Shown here: in pieces, positions 37,034 to 44,929 of the stretch
Position numbering within the stretch: the stretch's first letter is position 1
How the letters are laid out: each line of letters opens with the position of its first letter
Source: ENR-C20 sp942493145
GTDB lineage: Bacteria; Bacillota; Clostridia; Acetivibrionales; DTU013
Assembly (NCBI GenBank): GCA_942493145.1
Contig: OW818679.1
Coordinates: forward strand, 1,984,001 to 2,048,000
DNA: 64,000 nucleotides
Direction: 5' to 3'
Program-made: the position numbers and the translations under genes
The notes under the pieces: model-generated
What the model was told of the DNA's origin: nothing
What the model saw: only the letters and a program-made list of their open reading frames with translations
Databases searched by the model: none

Positions 37034-37071
37034 AAATAAGTTGAATTAAGAAAACTTAATTCAACTTATTT
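37034..37071. repeat. Perfect 17-bp stem hairpin upstream of tepA
   Basis: AAATAAGTTGAATTAAG, loop AAAA, then the exact inverted copy. It sits 10 bases beyond the terminal repeat of the 84-bp element and resembles the hairpin upstream of panB at 48545-48584 in sequence style. There is no strong T tract, so it is not a clear terminator. Confidence 0.55.
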
Positions 37072-37154
37072 AGTATGCAGCATAATCACGTATTTTATTT
37101 GCGGATCATTCTGTGTCGGTAAAGACTATTTCCACATGATTAAGTATAATACGC

Positions 37155-37183
37155 AAAAATCGCACGGGTTACGTGCGATTTTT
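37155..37183 (-). terminator. Terminator of rnpB
   Basis: A perfect 12-bp stem, AAAAATCGCACG-GGTTA-CGTGCGATTTTT, 12 bases beyond the RNase P RNA 3' end on the minus strand. Confidence 0.9.
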
Positions 37184-37194
37184 GAAATATAAGA

Positions 37195-37538
37195 TTGAGT
37201 AAGTCTGTAAGCCGGGTTCTGTATTTGATGATCATCTATCTAGGCCATGCATTTCTGTATGGCTCAAGCCACCTGCCCGGGACTGGCGGGCTACCAATAT
37301 GTCCCTCTGCGGTGTTGCTCCGGATGGGGTTTACATAGTCCGGCAAGTTGCCATGCCGCTGGTGAGCTCTTACCTCACCTTTCCACCCTTACCCTGCGAA
37401 CAGGGCGGTATATCTCTGTTGCACTTTCCTTGAAGTCGCCTCCACCGGGAGTTACCCGGCACCCTCGCCCTCTGGAGCCCGGACTTTCCTCATGTACGGC
37501 CTTTCGGCACTGCACATGCGATCATCTGGCTTACTCAA
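37195..37538 (-). ncRNA. rnpB: RNase P RNA, bacterial class A
   Basis: The catalytic RNA that cuts the 5' leader from pre-tRNA. On the minus strand the conserved P4 strand and CRI are seen as GAGGAAAGTCCGGGCTCC, then GGGTGCCGGGTAACTCCCGG, the AAGGGTGGAAAGGTG segment, GTAAACCCCATCCGGAGCAA and the 3' partner ACAGAACCCGGCTTACAG. The outer ends pair as GAGTAAGCC with the terminal GGCTTACAGACTTACTC region. A TTGACT-17-TATGAT promoter lies directly upstream and a strong terminator follows. A plus-strand ORF across this RNA is spurious. Confidence 0.97.
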
Positions 37539-37549
37539 ACTGGATTTTC

Positions 37550-37578
37550 ATCATAAACCTTTTTTATAAAACAGTCAA
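37550..37578 (-). promoter_or_regulatory. rnpB SigA promoter
   Basis: On the minus strand TTGACT (37578-37573) and TATGAT (37555-37550) are 17 bases apart, about 12 bases before the start of the RNase P RNA. It fits in the 50-base gap after the nif3-like gene. Confidence 0.88.
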
Positions 37579-37587
37579 CAGGTATTT

Positions 37588-38703
37588 TTATGTAGAGTAG
37601 ATTCTGAATGGGTCTTTACCCTTGCCGCTTATACTTATATCCAAGTCATTGAATTTTTCACTTAAAGTAGCTTGCAGCACAGGTAATACAACAATTTCGG
37701 TATTGTAATGTCCTGCATCAATTATGCAGATTCCCATCTGAAGGGCCTCCATCGCGTCATGGTATTTGAGGTCACCTGTAACGAGAACATCGGTTTTGCA
37801 TGCCGCCAGTTGCTTCATATCAAGATCAAAGCTTCCGCAGAATACAGCCACTTTTTTAATTATTCCAGAAGGAGGTTCTCCGACAACTCTTATATTATCA
37901 ATCATTAATGCCTTTTTAACATAATCCATAAAGTCTTTGAAACCCATTTCCTTCTTCAAACAGCCAACTCTGCCAAGACCGGATGTTTTACCTTCAATTT
38001 CAAGCTTGAAAACATCATAGGCAGGTTCTTCATATGGATGAGCAGCAAGCATGGCAGAAATTGCATTTTTAAGATGATTTTCCGGTACTATTGTTTCCAA
38101 TCTGGTTTCATTGACTTTCTCCAGATTACCGACAGCACCCATGAAAGGTTTTGCCCCGTGCAATGGCCTGTATGTGCCTTTCCCCAAGGCTGAAAAGGTA
38201 CAGTAGTCATAATTCCCTATTCCGCCTGCTCCGTTGGTGCAAAGGGCGTTTTTTACAGCCTCGGAATGGCTTTCCGGAACAAAGACAACTATTTTATATA
38301 TTATCCCGGTTTTTAAGACATCGATAACAGTGCTGTCGATTATATCCAATTTTTGTGCAAGAGCTTCATTAACGCCGTTTTTTGCGATATCCAGATTTGT
38401 ATGTGCCGAATATACACATATACCATTTTCTATAAGCCTGATAATGTTATTACCCGTCGGATCATTCGGGTTTATTCTTTTAAGGCCTTTGAAAATAACG
38501 GGATGGTGAGAAATGATCATATCAGTTTTGTTTTCAATAGCCTCATCAATTACTTCGGAGGTTATATCCAGACAAATCAGAACTCTGTTGACGACTTTTT
38601 CCGGACTGCCTACTAGCAATCCAACATTGTCCCATTCCTCAGCCATATTCTCAGGAGCTATTTTGTTCATATAAGATGCGATATCACTACATTTGATGCT
38701 CAT
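37588..38703 (-). CDS. Nif3-like dinuclear metal centre protein (NIF3/YqfO family)
   Basis: A 371-residue protein of the NIF3 family, long called GTP cyclohydrolase I type 2 although that activity is doubtful. The two halves of the metal site are seen at the N-terminus (EEWDNVGLLVGSP, IISHHPVIF, YSAHTNLD) and C-terminus (VTGDLKYHDAMEA, DAGHYNTE). The middle is an inserted PII-like/CutA-like domain (about residues 130-230), typical of the long form. It overlaps trmK by 17 bases, the usual trmK-nif3 pair. Confidence 0.93.
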   Translation of the reverse strand: MSIKCSDIASYMNKIAPENMAEEWDNVGLLVGSPEKVVNRVLICLDITSEVIDEAIENKTDMIISHHPVIFKGLKRINPNDPTGNNIIRLIENGICVYSAHTNLDIAKNGVNEALAQKLDIIDSTVIDVLKTGIIYKIVVFVPESHSEAVKNALCTNGAGGIGNYDYCTFSALGKGTYRPLHGAKPFMGAVGNLEKVNETRLETIVPENHLKNAISAMLAAHPYEEPAYDVFKLEIEGKTSGLGRVGCLKKEMGFKDFMDYVKKALMIDNIRVVGEPPSGIIKKVAVFCGSFDLDMKQLAACKTDVLVTGDLKYHDAMEALQMGICIIDAGHYNTEIVVLPVLQATLSEKFNDLDISISGKGKDPFRIYST

Positions 38704-39409
38704 TTACCTCTTCTCCATTCTTTAAGGCTATTATTTCTTCTATAAGCCTGTCCCTTATGTATACCCAATCAAGATTGGATTCAATGGCCGTTTTTGCATT
38801 TTGTCTTCCTATCACTATCTTTTCAACGTGTTTGAGCTTTTTTTCAAGATATTGGAGTAAAAGCGGGTGTCCACTTTTGATAAGCATATCTCCTATATAG
38901 CAGCTGAAATCGTCATACTTATATGATCTTCCGTTCCAGCGGCAACAAATAATATTATAAATCTTGTCATCTTCCTTTGCCAATGTTTCCTCGAGGGTTC
39001 CGAACCCGTTGTCAAAAAGCCATTTTCTTGACGATTCAATATCACTCATGGGCTGCAGTATTATCAGCTCAGCCGATTTAGCTTTTTCAAGACTTTCCTC
39101 CAATATTTCGCTGATTTGCATACCTCCCATGCCTGCTATGACAATTATCCTGCATTCCTGAATTTCTATATTTGCAAGGCCATATCCAAGTCTTACAGCT
39201 ATTTTGTCTCCCATGCCATGGGAAAGCACATTGCGTAAAGCTGTCTCCACCGGGCCCTTTCTTAGGTCTGATGCGACAGCAAAGCCACATATCCTATGGG
39301 CTACAGCATATATCGGGATGTAAGCATGATCCGTTCCTACATCAACCAGTGTGCTGCATAATGGAATTTTATCTGAAATTGCTTTCAATCTTCCTGTTAG
39401 TTCAATCAT
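38687..39409 (-). CDS. trmK: tRNA (adenine(22)-N(1))-methyltransferase TrmK
   Basis: A SAM-dependent methyltransferase that makes m1A22 in bacterial tRNA. About 240 residues with a Rossmann fold: the SAM loop is LVDVGTDHAYIPIYA, followed by the ASDLRKGPVETA acidic strand and the catalytic-type IVIAGMGGMQI. A helical C-terminal domain follows. The ribosome site before the ATG at 39409 is weak (GGTG). It is followed by the nif3-like gene with a short overlap. Its gene lies directly downstream of two tRNA genes. Confidence 0.93.
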   Translation of the reverse strand: MIELTGRLKAISDKIPLCSTLVDVGTDHAYIPIYAVAHRICGFAVASDLRKGPVETALRNVLSHGMGDKIAVRLGYGLANIEIQECRIIVIAGMGGMQISEILEESLEKAKSAELIILQPMSDIESSRKWLFDNGFGTLEETLAKEDDKIYNIICCRWNGRSYKYDDFSCYIGDMLIKSGHPLLLQYLEKKLKHVEKIVIGRQNAKTAIESNLDWVYIRDRLIEEIIALKNGEEVNEHQM

Positions 39410-39474
39410 TTTACACCGTGCTTTTATTTTTTATTATATTTTGTTATTGTTTTTAGTGCAACGCCAGAAATAAA

Positions 39475-39508
39475 AAGATCGGCTGTATAATGTTATACAG
39501 CCGATCTT
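39475..39508 (-). terminator. Terminator of the tRNA unit
   Basis: A perfect 15-bp stem (AAGATCGGCTGTATA and complement, four-base loop), with TTTTTATTT after it on the minus strand. It lies just past tRNA-Met. Confidence 0.92.
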
Positions 39509-39510
39509 CG

Positions 39511-39587
39511 TGGTGGGCCTTCAGGGACTCGAACCCCGGACCAACCGGTTATGAGCCGGTTGCTCTAACCAACTGAGCTAAAGGCCC
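39511..39587 (-). tRNA. tRNA-Met (CAT)
   Basis: A 77-base tRNA with encoded CCA. Acceptor stem GGGCCTT pairs with AAGGCCC, D arm AGCTCAGTTGGTTAGAGC, anticodon loop CTCATAA with CAT, T arm GGGGTTCGAGTCCC. The acceptor begins with a paired G, so it is not the initiator tRNA. A CAT anticodon can also belong to the lysidine-modified tRNA-Ile2, which I cannot fully exclude. Confidence 0.93.
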
Positions 39588-39589
39588 AT

Positions 39590-39665
39590 TGGCTCCTCAA
39601 GTAGGACTCGAACCTACGACCCTGCGGTTAACAGCCGCATGCTCTACCGACTGAGCTATTGAGGA
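39590..39665 (-). tRNA. tRNA-Asn (GTT)
   Basis: A 76-base tRNA with encoded CCA. Acceptor stem TCCTCAA pairs with TTGAGGA, D arm AGCTCAGTCGGTAGAGC, anticodon loop CTGTTAA with GTT, T arm GTAGGTTCGAGTCCTAC. It is transcribed just ahead of tRNA-Met. Confidence 0.96.
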
Positions 39666-39679
39666 ATGAGACAAATATT

Positions 39680-39708
39680 ATTATACTTGCGCCTCAATAA
39701 CTGGTCAA
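39680..39708 (-). promoter_or_regulatory. Promoter of the tRNA-Asn/tRNA-Met unit
   Basis: On the minus strand TTGACC (39708-39703) and a perfect TATAAT (39685-39680) are separated by 17 bases, 15 bases before tRNA-Asn. Confidence 0.9.
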
Positions 39709-39835
39709 GGCTTAATTTGAGCAATTTCGGCCATTATGCAACATTATTGCTCGATTGCGGAAATATGCTTCGCATTACTCCATACAGCTTCTTATTTCTT
39801 GATTTACACGTTACATTTCTTTTGGTTTGCAGGTT

Positions 39836-40066
39836 TTACTTCATATTCTTGTACTCAGGCAATAAATCACGCAATTTTGATGCATGCTTTCCTTCATCTT
39901 CGGCAAATCTACCGAAGACTTCCTTCAAATTATCATCATCAGTTCTTTTTTTATACATTTCAAAATCCCTGACCAGTTCCATGGAATTTTCCCAAGCCCT
40001 TAACAGCCTGTCATAATTGGTATATTCAATTTCAATTTCAATGTTGTCACTGATTCTTTTATCCAT
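39836..40066 (-). CDS. small ferritin-like/rubrerythrin-like helical protein
   Basis: A 76-residue acidic-basic helical protein. The C-terminal EVFGRFAEDEGKHASKLRDL resembles the second helix of ferritin-like proteins, where E-x-x-H binds iron; here Glu-Gly-Lys-His fits. A single E-x-x-H and the short length leave the metal site incomplete unless it dimerises. The ribosome site GAGGAGGA lies just before the ATG. Two ATCCAGGTAGTTT repeats lie in its leader at 40081-40115. Function is unknown. Confidence 0.6.
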   Translation of the reverse strand: MDKRISDNIEIEIEYTNYDRLLRAWENSMELVRDFEMYKKRTDDDNLKEVFGRFAEDEGKHASKLRDLLPEYKNMK

Positions 40067-40080
40067 GTCTCCTCCTCATA

Positions 40081-40115
40081 AAACTACCTGGATTTGCTAA
40101 TGAAACTACCTGGAT
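40081..40115. repeat. 13-bp direct repeats upstream of the ferritin-like gene
   Basis: AAACTACCTGGAT occurs at 40081-40093 and 40103-40115, 22 bp apart, 14 bases before the start codon at 40066. This may be an operator or an RNA-level site; nothing in the sequence decides. Confidence 0.45.
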
Positions 40116-40180
40116 CGTGCTGACGTTATTTTTTGCAGCTGTATTCTGTTTTTATTACGGTAAATAAAGCCACAAAAAAA

Positions 40181-40198
40181 CCGCAGCATTTGCTGCGG
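40181..40198 (-). terminator. Terminator after rpoD
   Basis: CCGCAGCA-TT-TGCTGCGG followed on the minus strand by TTTTTTTG, 12 bases past the rpoD stop. Confidence 0.9.
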
Positions 40199-40210
40199 CC
40201 TGTTTTGATT

Positions 40211-41302
40211 CTAATCAAGATAATCCTTCAATTTTTTACTTCTACTTGGATGCCTTAGTTTCCTTAGAGCTTTCGCTTCGATTTGTCTTATCCTTTCACG
40301 GGTAACGTTGAACTCCTTCCCTACTTCTTCCAGAGTTCTTGCTCTTCCATCATCAAGACCGAACCGAAGTCTGAGAACTTTTTCTTCTCTAGGTGTAAGA
40401 GTGTCAAGGACATCAATCAACTGCTCCTTAAGCAGAGTGAAAGCCGCTGCTTCTGCAGGAGCCGGAGCATCATCATCCGGGATAAAGTCTCCAAGATGGC
40501 TGTCTTCCTCTTCACCTATAGGAGTCTCGAGTGAAACAGGTTCCTGGGATATTTTCATTATTTCCCTTACTTTTTCGACGGTCATTCCCATTTCCTTGGC
40601 AACTTCTTCCGGCAGAGGTTCTCTTCCCAGTTCCTGAAGCAATTGGCGTGAAACCCTGATAAGCTTGTTAATGGTTTCAACCATGTGTACCGGTATCCTG
40701 ATTGTCCTCGCCTGGTCAGCAATTGCCCTGGTTATAGCTTGTCTTATCCACCAGGTGGCATAAGTGCTGAATTTGTAGCCTTTTCTATAATCAAACTTCT
40801 CTACTGCCTTAATCAATCCAAGATTGCCTTCCTGTATCAGGTCGAGGAAAAGCATGCCTCTTCCGACATATCTTTTGGCAATACTTACAACAAGCCTCAA
40901 ATTAGCTTCAGCCAGTCTTCTTTTCGATTCCGTATCACCTTTTTCCATCTTCTTTGCAAGTTCAATTTCTTCATCAGCGGACAGTAGGGGTACTTTTCCG
41001 ATTTCTTTCAGGTACATTCTAACCGGATCGTCAATGCTGATACCTTCAGGCAGGGATATATCCAAATCATCTTCCGATGTCTGTAGCTCTTGTATTTCAG
41101 CTTCTATATCACCTACGACATCAATGCCCATGTTTTCAACTGTTTCGTATATCTTTTCAATTTGTTCAGGTTCCAGCTCAACTTCTTCAAAGGCATCCAT
41201 AATTTCCTTATATGTCAGCATACCTTTGGATTTACCTTTTTCTACAAGTTCTTTAAGAATCGATTTCCTCGTACTTCCTGCTTCACTTGCTTCATTATTC
41301 AT
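40211..41302 (-). CDS. rpoD: RNA polymerase primary sigma factor RpoD (SigA)
   Basis: The housekeeping sigma factor, 363 residues, close to the SigA length. Region 1.2 begins at DPVRMYLKEIGKVPLLS; region 2 has LRLVVSIAKRYVGRGMLFLD and the -10 reading helix KFSTYATWWIRQAITRAIAD; region 3 has IPVHMVETINKL; region 4.2 ends with the -35 helix TLEEVGKEFNVTRERIRQIE. A full non-conserved region of the Escherichia coli type is absent, as in Gram-positives. GGAGGGG lies five bases before the ATG. dnaG is directly upstream, the core of the macromolecular synthesis operon. Confidence 0.98.
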   Translation of the reverse strand: MNNEASEAGSTRKSILKELVEKGKSKGMLTYKEIMDAFEEVELEPEQIEKIYETVENMGIDVVGDIEAEIQELQTSEDDLDISLPEGISIDDPVRMYLKEIGKVPLLSADEEIELAKKMEKGDTESKRRLAEANLRLVVSIAKRYVGRGMLFLDLIQEGNLGLIKAVEKFDYRKGYKFSTYATWWIRQAITRAIADQARTIRIPVHMVETINKLIRVSRQLLQELGREPLPEEVAKEMGMTVEKVREIMKISQEPVSLETPIGEEEDSHLGDFIPDDDAPAPAEAAAFTLLKEQLIDVLDTLTPREEKVLRLRFGLDDGRARTLEEVGKEFNVTRERIRQIEAKALRKLRHPSRSKKLKDYLD

Positions 41303-41329
41303 TGTTACCCCTCCTTTCCTCTTTGGTGA

Positions 41330-43132
41330 TCAGGCTTTCTTTATCTCTTTTATCTTTAGCGCCAAGTCCTTGAATTCCAGCTTTAATTTTTCAACATCTC
41401 CTTTGGGCATATTGGCTTCATCTTTCAACTGCCCGATAATTTGCTTTTGTCTAATCTCTATCTGATATCTTTCAATACTTTTAATTTTGTCCAAAAAGGC
41501 TTTTACATTATCATCACAATGACATTCTTCATTCAATATCCTTGCGAATTCACCCGCACTGTCCTTGTCTGCAAAGTCAAGTAGTTCTGCAGGCACGATG
41601 CCTTTTTTACTCACAAGCCTTTCTGTTATTATTCCTGCAAGCTTTTTGTTTTCATCAAAAGAAAACATATTAATATCAAATATATCCTTTATTGCTTTAA
41701 ATATACTGTTGTCAGTACATACTAACGACAGTATAAATCTTTCATTGTGCAGAAGTTTGTTTTCTTTTTCATCACCCTTCTCTGATTTACCTTGAAAATT
41801 CACCTCCGGAGCACCTTTTAAGCGCATTTCGGCGATATTTTTCGGCTTAGTCTTTTTAATCACTTCTGAGAACATTGCCTCCTCAGAAATCTCATATTCT
41901 TTTGCAATCTTTTTTATGTACATTTCCCGTTCAACACTGTTGTCAACCTTCGATAGAAGATCTGCAGCCTTATTGAGAAATAGTATCCTTCCTTCAGTCG
42001 AGCTTGTATCAATTTCTTTTTTTATTGTTTTAATTTTATATTCTAAAAGTGAAAAAGCTCCATTTGCAAGTTTTGAAAATTTATCGGCACCGTTTTTCCT
42101 TATGAATTCATCCGGGTCTTTTCCCTCTGGTATTGACAGTACCTTTACAGCACAACCCATGTCGTTCAAAATATCCAAACTCCTTAACGTAGCTGCCTGA
42201 CCTGCGGTATCGGCATCATATGCAATTATGATTTCTTCTGCATACTTTTTTAATATCCTGCCCTGATTTTCCGTCATGGCAGTCCCTAACGAAGCGACTG
42301 CGTTGTTGATTCCACTCTGATGTAGAGAAATTACATCCATGTAACCTTCAACAATTATCAGCCTTTTTTCACCGGAATTCTTTGCAAAATTGAGTGCATA
42401 CAGGTTCCGGCCCTTGTTGTAAACAATCGTTTCAGGTGAATTCATATATTTTGGAAGAGAATTGTCCATTATTCTTCCTCCAAAAGCAATTACATTTCCT
42501 CTTATATCGAATATTGGGAATATAATTCTTTCTCTGAAACGGTCATAAATATTGCCGTTTTTTCCCTTAATGGCCATGCCGCTTTTAACTATAGTGTCAT
42601 CATCGAAATCCTTATCCCTTAAATGCTTGTACAATCCTTCCCATTCACTTGAAATAAACCCTAAACCGAATTTCTTGATGGTTTGTTCGCTTATTCCCCT
42701 CTTATCCAAATAATTTCTTGCTTGGTCACCCTGGCGGGAGTTAAGTATCTCGTGAAAGTATCTTGCTGCATGAAGATTAATATTCAAAATCTGCTGCTTT
42801 TGTCTGATGATTTCTTTCTGCGCTTCGTCCTCATTCTCCGGCAGCAGTATCTTGGCTCTTTCAGCCATAAGCCTCACAGCTTCGATATAATCGATCTTTT
42901 CAACATTCGAGACGAACTGAAAAACATTTCCACCCTTGCCACAGCCAAAACAATAAAATATCTGTTTGTTGGCTTCTACACTGAATGAAGGTGTTTTTTC
43001 CCTATGGAACGGACACAGTCCAAAATAGTTCTTCCCTTTTTTCTCCAGTTTCAGATACTCGGATACCACATCAACGATGTCATTTCCAATTCTTATCTCT
43101 TCAATTAGTTCATCCGAATACCTGTTATTCAT
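41330..43132 (-). CDS. dnaG: DNA primase DnaG
   Basis: Synthesises RNA primers at the replication fork. 600 residues. The zinc ribbon is GLCPFHREKTPSFSV followed by FYCFGCGKGGNVF (CHC2 type). The TOPRIM core shows IIVEGYMDVISLHQSG and IIAYDADTAGQAATLR with the metal-binding acidic residues, and the C-terminal domain is the variable DnaB-binding part. It is 27 bases upstream of rpoD. Upstream is a terminator hairpin for the preceding small gene, so a dnaG promoter must lie within or just upstream of 43133-43230. Confidence 0.97.
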   Translation of the reverse strand: MNNRYSDELIEEIRIGNDIVDVVSEYLKLEKKGKNYFGLCPFHREKTPSFSVEANKQIFYCFGCGKGGNVFQFVSNVEKIDYIEAVRLMAERAKILLPENEDEAQKEIIRQKQQILNINLHAARYFHEILNSRQGDQARNYLDKRGISEQTIKKFGLGFISSEWEGLYKHLRDKDFDDDTIVKSGMAIKGKNGNIYDRFRERIIFPIFDIRGNVIAFGGRIMDNSLPKYMNSPETIVYNKGRNLYALNFAKNSGEKRLIIVEGYMDVISLHQSGINNAVASLGTAMTENQGRILKKYAEEIIIAYDADTAGQAATLRSLDILNDMGCAVKVLSIPEGKDPDEFIRKNGADKFSKLANGAFSLLEYKIKTIKKEIDTSSTEGRILFLNKAADLLSKVDNSVEREMYIKKIAKEYEISEEAMFSEVIKKTKPKNIAEMRLKGAPEVNFQGKSEKGDEKENKLLHNERFILSLVCTDNSIFKAIKDIFDINMFSFDENKKLAGIITERLVSKKGIVPAELLDFADKDSAGEFARILNEECHCDDNVKAFLDKIKSIERYQIEIRQKQIIGQLKDEANMPKGDVEKLKLEFKDLALKIKEIKKA

Positions 43133-43174
43133 TAATCATCCTTCAATTTATTCATTGCAGACCACAAAATAAAA

Positions 43175-43200
43175 CTCATCTCAGTTAGAGACGAGATGAG
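43175..43200 (-). terminator. Terminator before dnaG
   Basis: On the minus strand CTCATCTC, a ten-base loop, GAGATGAG, then TTTTATTTTG. It would end transcripts of the small gene at 43298-43609 before dnaG. Confidence 0.65.
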
Positions 43201-43211
43201 AAAGCTGCAAT

Positions 43212-43231
43212 TGTAGAATAAGTATTCTACA
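43212..43231. promoter_or_regulatory. Perfect 20-bp palindrome upstream of dnaG
   Basis: TGTAGAATA-AG-TATTCTACA is a perfect nine-bp inverted repeat around two bases. With no T tract on the minus side and no room for a loop, it looks like a dimeric repressor site rather than a terminator. The regulator is unknown. Confidence 0.55.
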
Positions 43232-43297
43232 TAAATAATGAAATTTCCTTCTTGAAGGATTAAAAAGATTTATATATTTATTTAGGAATAGTATGAA

Positions 43298-43609
43298 TCA
43301 GACGCCAAGCATATCTTCAATTATGTATCCAAGGGATACAGGCGTAACTGAATTGACAGCAAGAATGTTTACGAGACCTTCTGCAGCTTCCCTGCTACAG
43401 AAAACATTTTCAATCTGATTTTTTTCACTGAGTTCTGACGTTAGCTTTTTGACTATTTCCAGACCGTAAACAATTACTTTGCCAAAATCATTACTTTCAG
43501 GCAATTCGCTTTCAATGATGTAATACTCAAGTACGAAAGAACCGGTTTTACTTTCAGGGGCTTCCGAAGTAACATTGTCAACTCTTCTGATGAGAAATTT
43601 ATTATGCAT
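43298..43609 (-). CDS. small conserved clostridial protein (possibly DUF6514)
   Basis: A 103-residue soluble protein with no signal or membrane helix. The N-terminal half is beta-rich (FLIRRVDNVT, FVLEYYIIESEL) and the C-terminal half helical, with FCSREAAEGLVNILAVNSVT and YIIEDMLGV. This layout recalls the clostridial DUF6514 family, from memory and not confirmed. It is a single gene with its own downstream hairpin, upstream of dnaG. A function cannot be given. Confidence 0.65.
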   Translation of the reverse strand: MHNKFLIRRVDNVTSEAPESKTGSFVLEYYIIESELPESNDFGKVIVYGLEIVKKLTSELSEKNQIENVFCSREAAEGLVNILAVNSVTPVSLGYIIEDMLGV

Positions 43610-43815
43610 TTGACTTTCCTCCTGGCTAGTAAAATATCCAATTACATATTGAGTATTATATATTATTGCTTGATTATGTAAAAGAAGAAAGTTTCTACAA
43701 TTCTATACATTTTGCGACATATAAACTACCATAAATACAAACATATTACGTTAATAATGTAATATAATGTAAACATATGTTATTTAATGTTGTAATAAAT
43801 CGAAAATTTCTTTAA

Positions 43816-44853
43816 TCAAATTAGTTCCAGTATTTTTCTGCCTTTTTCTCGTGAAAGGTCGACAAATTTCTCGTTTACTCTGATTATTGGCTTGGAAATG
43901 ATAGTCGGATTTATATATATTATTTCACCAATTTCGCCTGAATTCATACGCACGAAATCGCCGATATAATATGCACTCATATTCTTTAAAAATACAGATG
44001 TAAGTCTTTGGTCAAGCAAACCGTAGGATTCCTTTTCAAACATTTCAAAAACCTCGAAGGGCGATCCCTTCTTTCGGTAACTGCGGTTTGAAGTCATTGC
44101 ATCATATATGTCACATATAGCTACGATTTTTGCAAATTCATTTATCTGATCGGCTTTTATGGCTAACGGATAACCTGAGCCATCCTCCCGTTCGTGGTGC
44201 ATCAGTATGCCTTTAAGAATATTCTCATTCAAGCCGGACATTTCCTCAGCAAGCTGGTAGCCATAAAGAGGATGCTTCTTTATTTCTTCAAATTCTTCAC
44301 CATTTAAAGAATCCCTTTTATCCAGGATTTCCGGAGCAATCTTTCCTTTGCCTATATCATGAAGCAGACCGGTATTTACCAGATCTCTGATTTTAAAGAA
44401 ATCGTACCTCAACCACTTGCCGAACATCATACAAAGAAGTGAAACATTTACCGAATGAGTATATGTGTATTCATCGGTATTCTTTATTTGATTTATGGAA
44501 TTGATGATATCCCTGTTTTCATTTATCCTGGAAATGATATTGCTTGTGGCAATCCTGACATTTTCGGCATTCACTTTTCCACCGGTTGAGATTTCATGGA
44601 TAATGTCCTTCATTATATCGACACTATCGTTATACTGATCAGAGAATAGCTCAGTACTTTTTACAATGACTACGTCGTTTTCTGTTTCATAGACTTTTAT
44701 TTTTACAATTCCAAGCTTGCTTATCTTGTTTATAATATGTTCATCCAAAATAGTATCTTCCGCTACTATAGCTGCACCGTAATCATTGAATATCGTTTCG
44801 GCCATTTTCATCCCGGCAACACATTCATTTACACTTACAAACACTTTTTTCAT
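43816..44853 (-). CDS. HD-GYP domain protein, probable cyclic-di-GMP phosphodiesterase
   Basis: About 345 residues from the ATG at 44853 (GGGAG six bases upstream). The N-terminal 100 or so residues resemble the DUF3391-like region that precedes many HD-GYP domains. The catalytic core has LLHDIGKGKIAPEIL for the HD metal pair, then MHHEREDGSGYP for the GYP motif, and AKIVAICDIYDAMTSNRSYR. All iron-site and GYP residues expected for c-di-GMP hydrolysis are present. A C-terminal beta strand region (GDFVRMNSGEIGEI) follows. The anomalous G/T-rich stretch lies just upstream, so its native promoter region may be missing. Confidence 0.93.
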   Translation of the reverse strand: MKKVFVSVNECVAGMKMAETIFNDYGAAIVAEDTILDEHIINKISKLGIVKIKVYETENDVVIVKSTELFSDQYNDSVDIMKDIIHEISTGGKVNAENVRIATSNIISRINENRDIINSINQIKNTDEYTYTHSVNVSLLCMMFGKWLRYDFFKIRDLVNTGLLHDIGKGKIAPEILDKRDSLNGEEFEEIKKHPLYGYQLAEEMSGLNENILKGILMHHEREDGSGYPLAIKADQINEFAKIVAICDIYDAMTSNRSYRKKGSPFEVFEMFEKESYGLLDQRLTSVFLKNMSAYYIGDFVRMNSGEIGEIIYINPTIISKPIIRVNEKFVDLSREKGRKILELI

Positions 44854-44929
44854 AAGCAGCTCCCACAATATTAGAATATTGTACGTATTAAACAATAATT
44901 ATATTATATCAAATATTATAAAATGGGAG

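Noticed and set aside
37247..37600. A plus-strand frame of 117 codons
   Set aside because: It crosses rnpB on the opposite strand, where the RNase P RNA core is certain.
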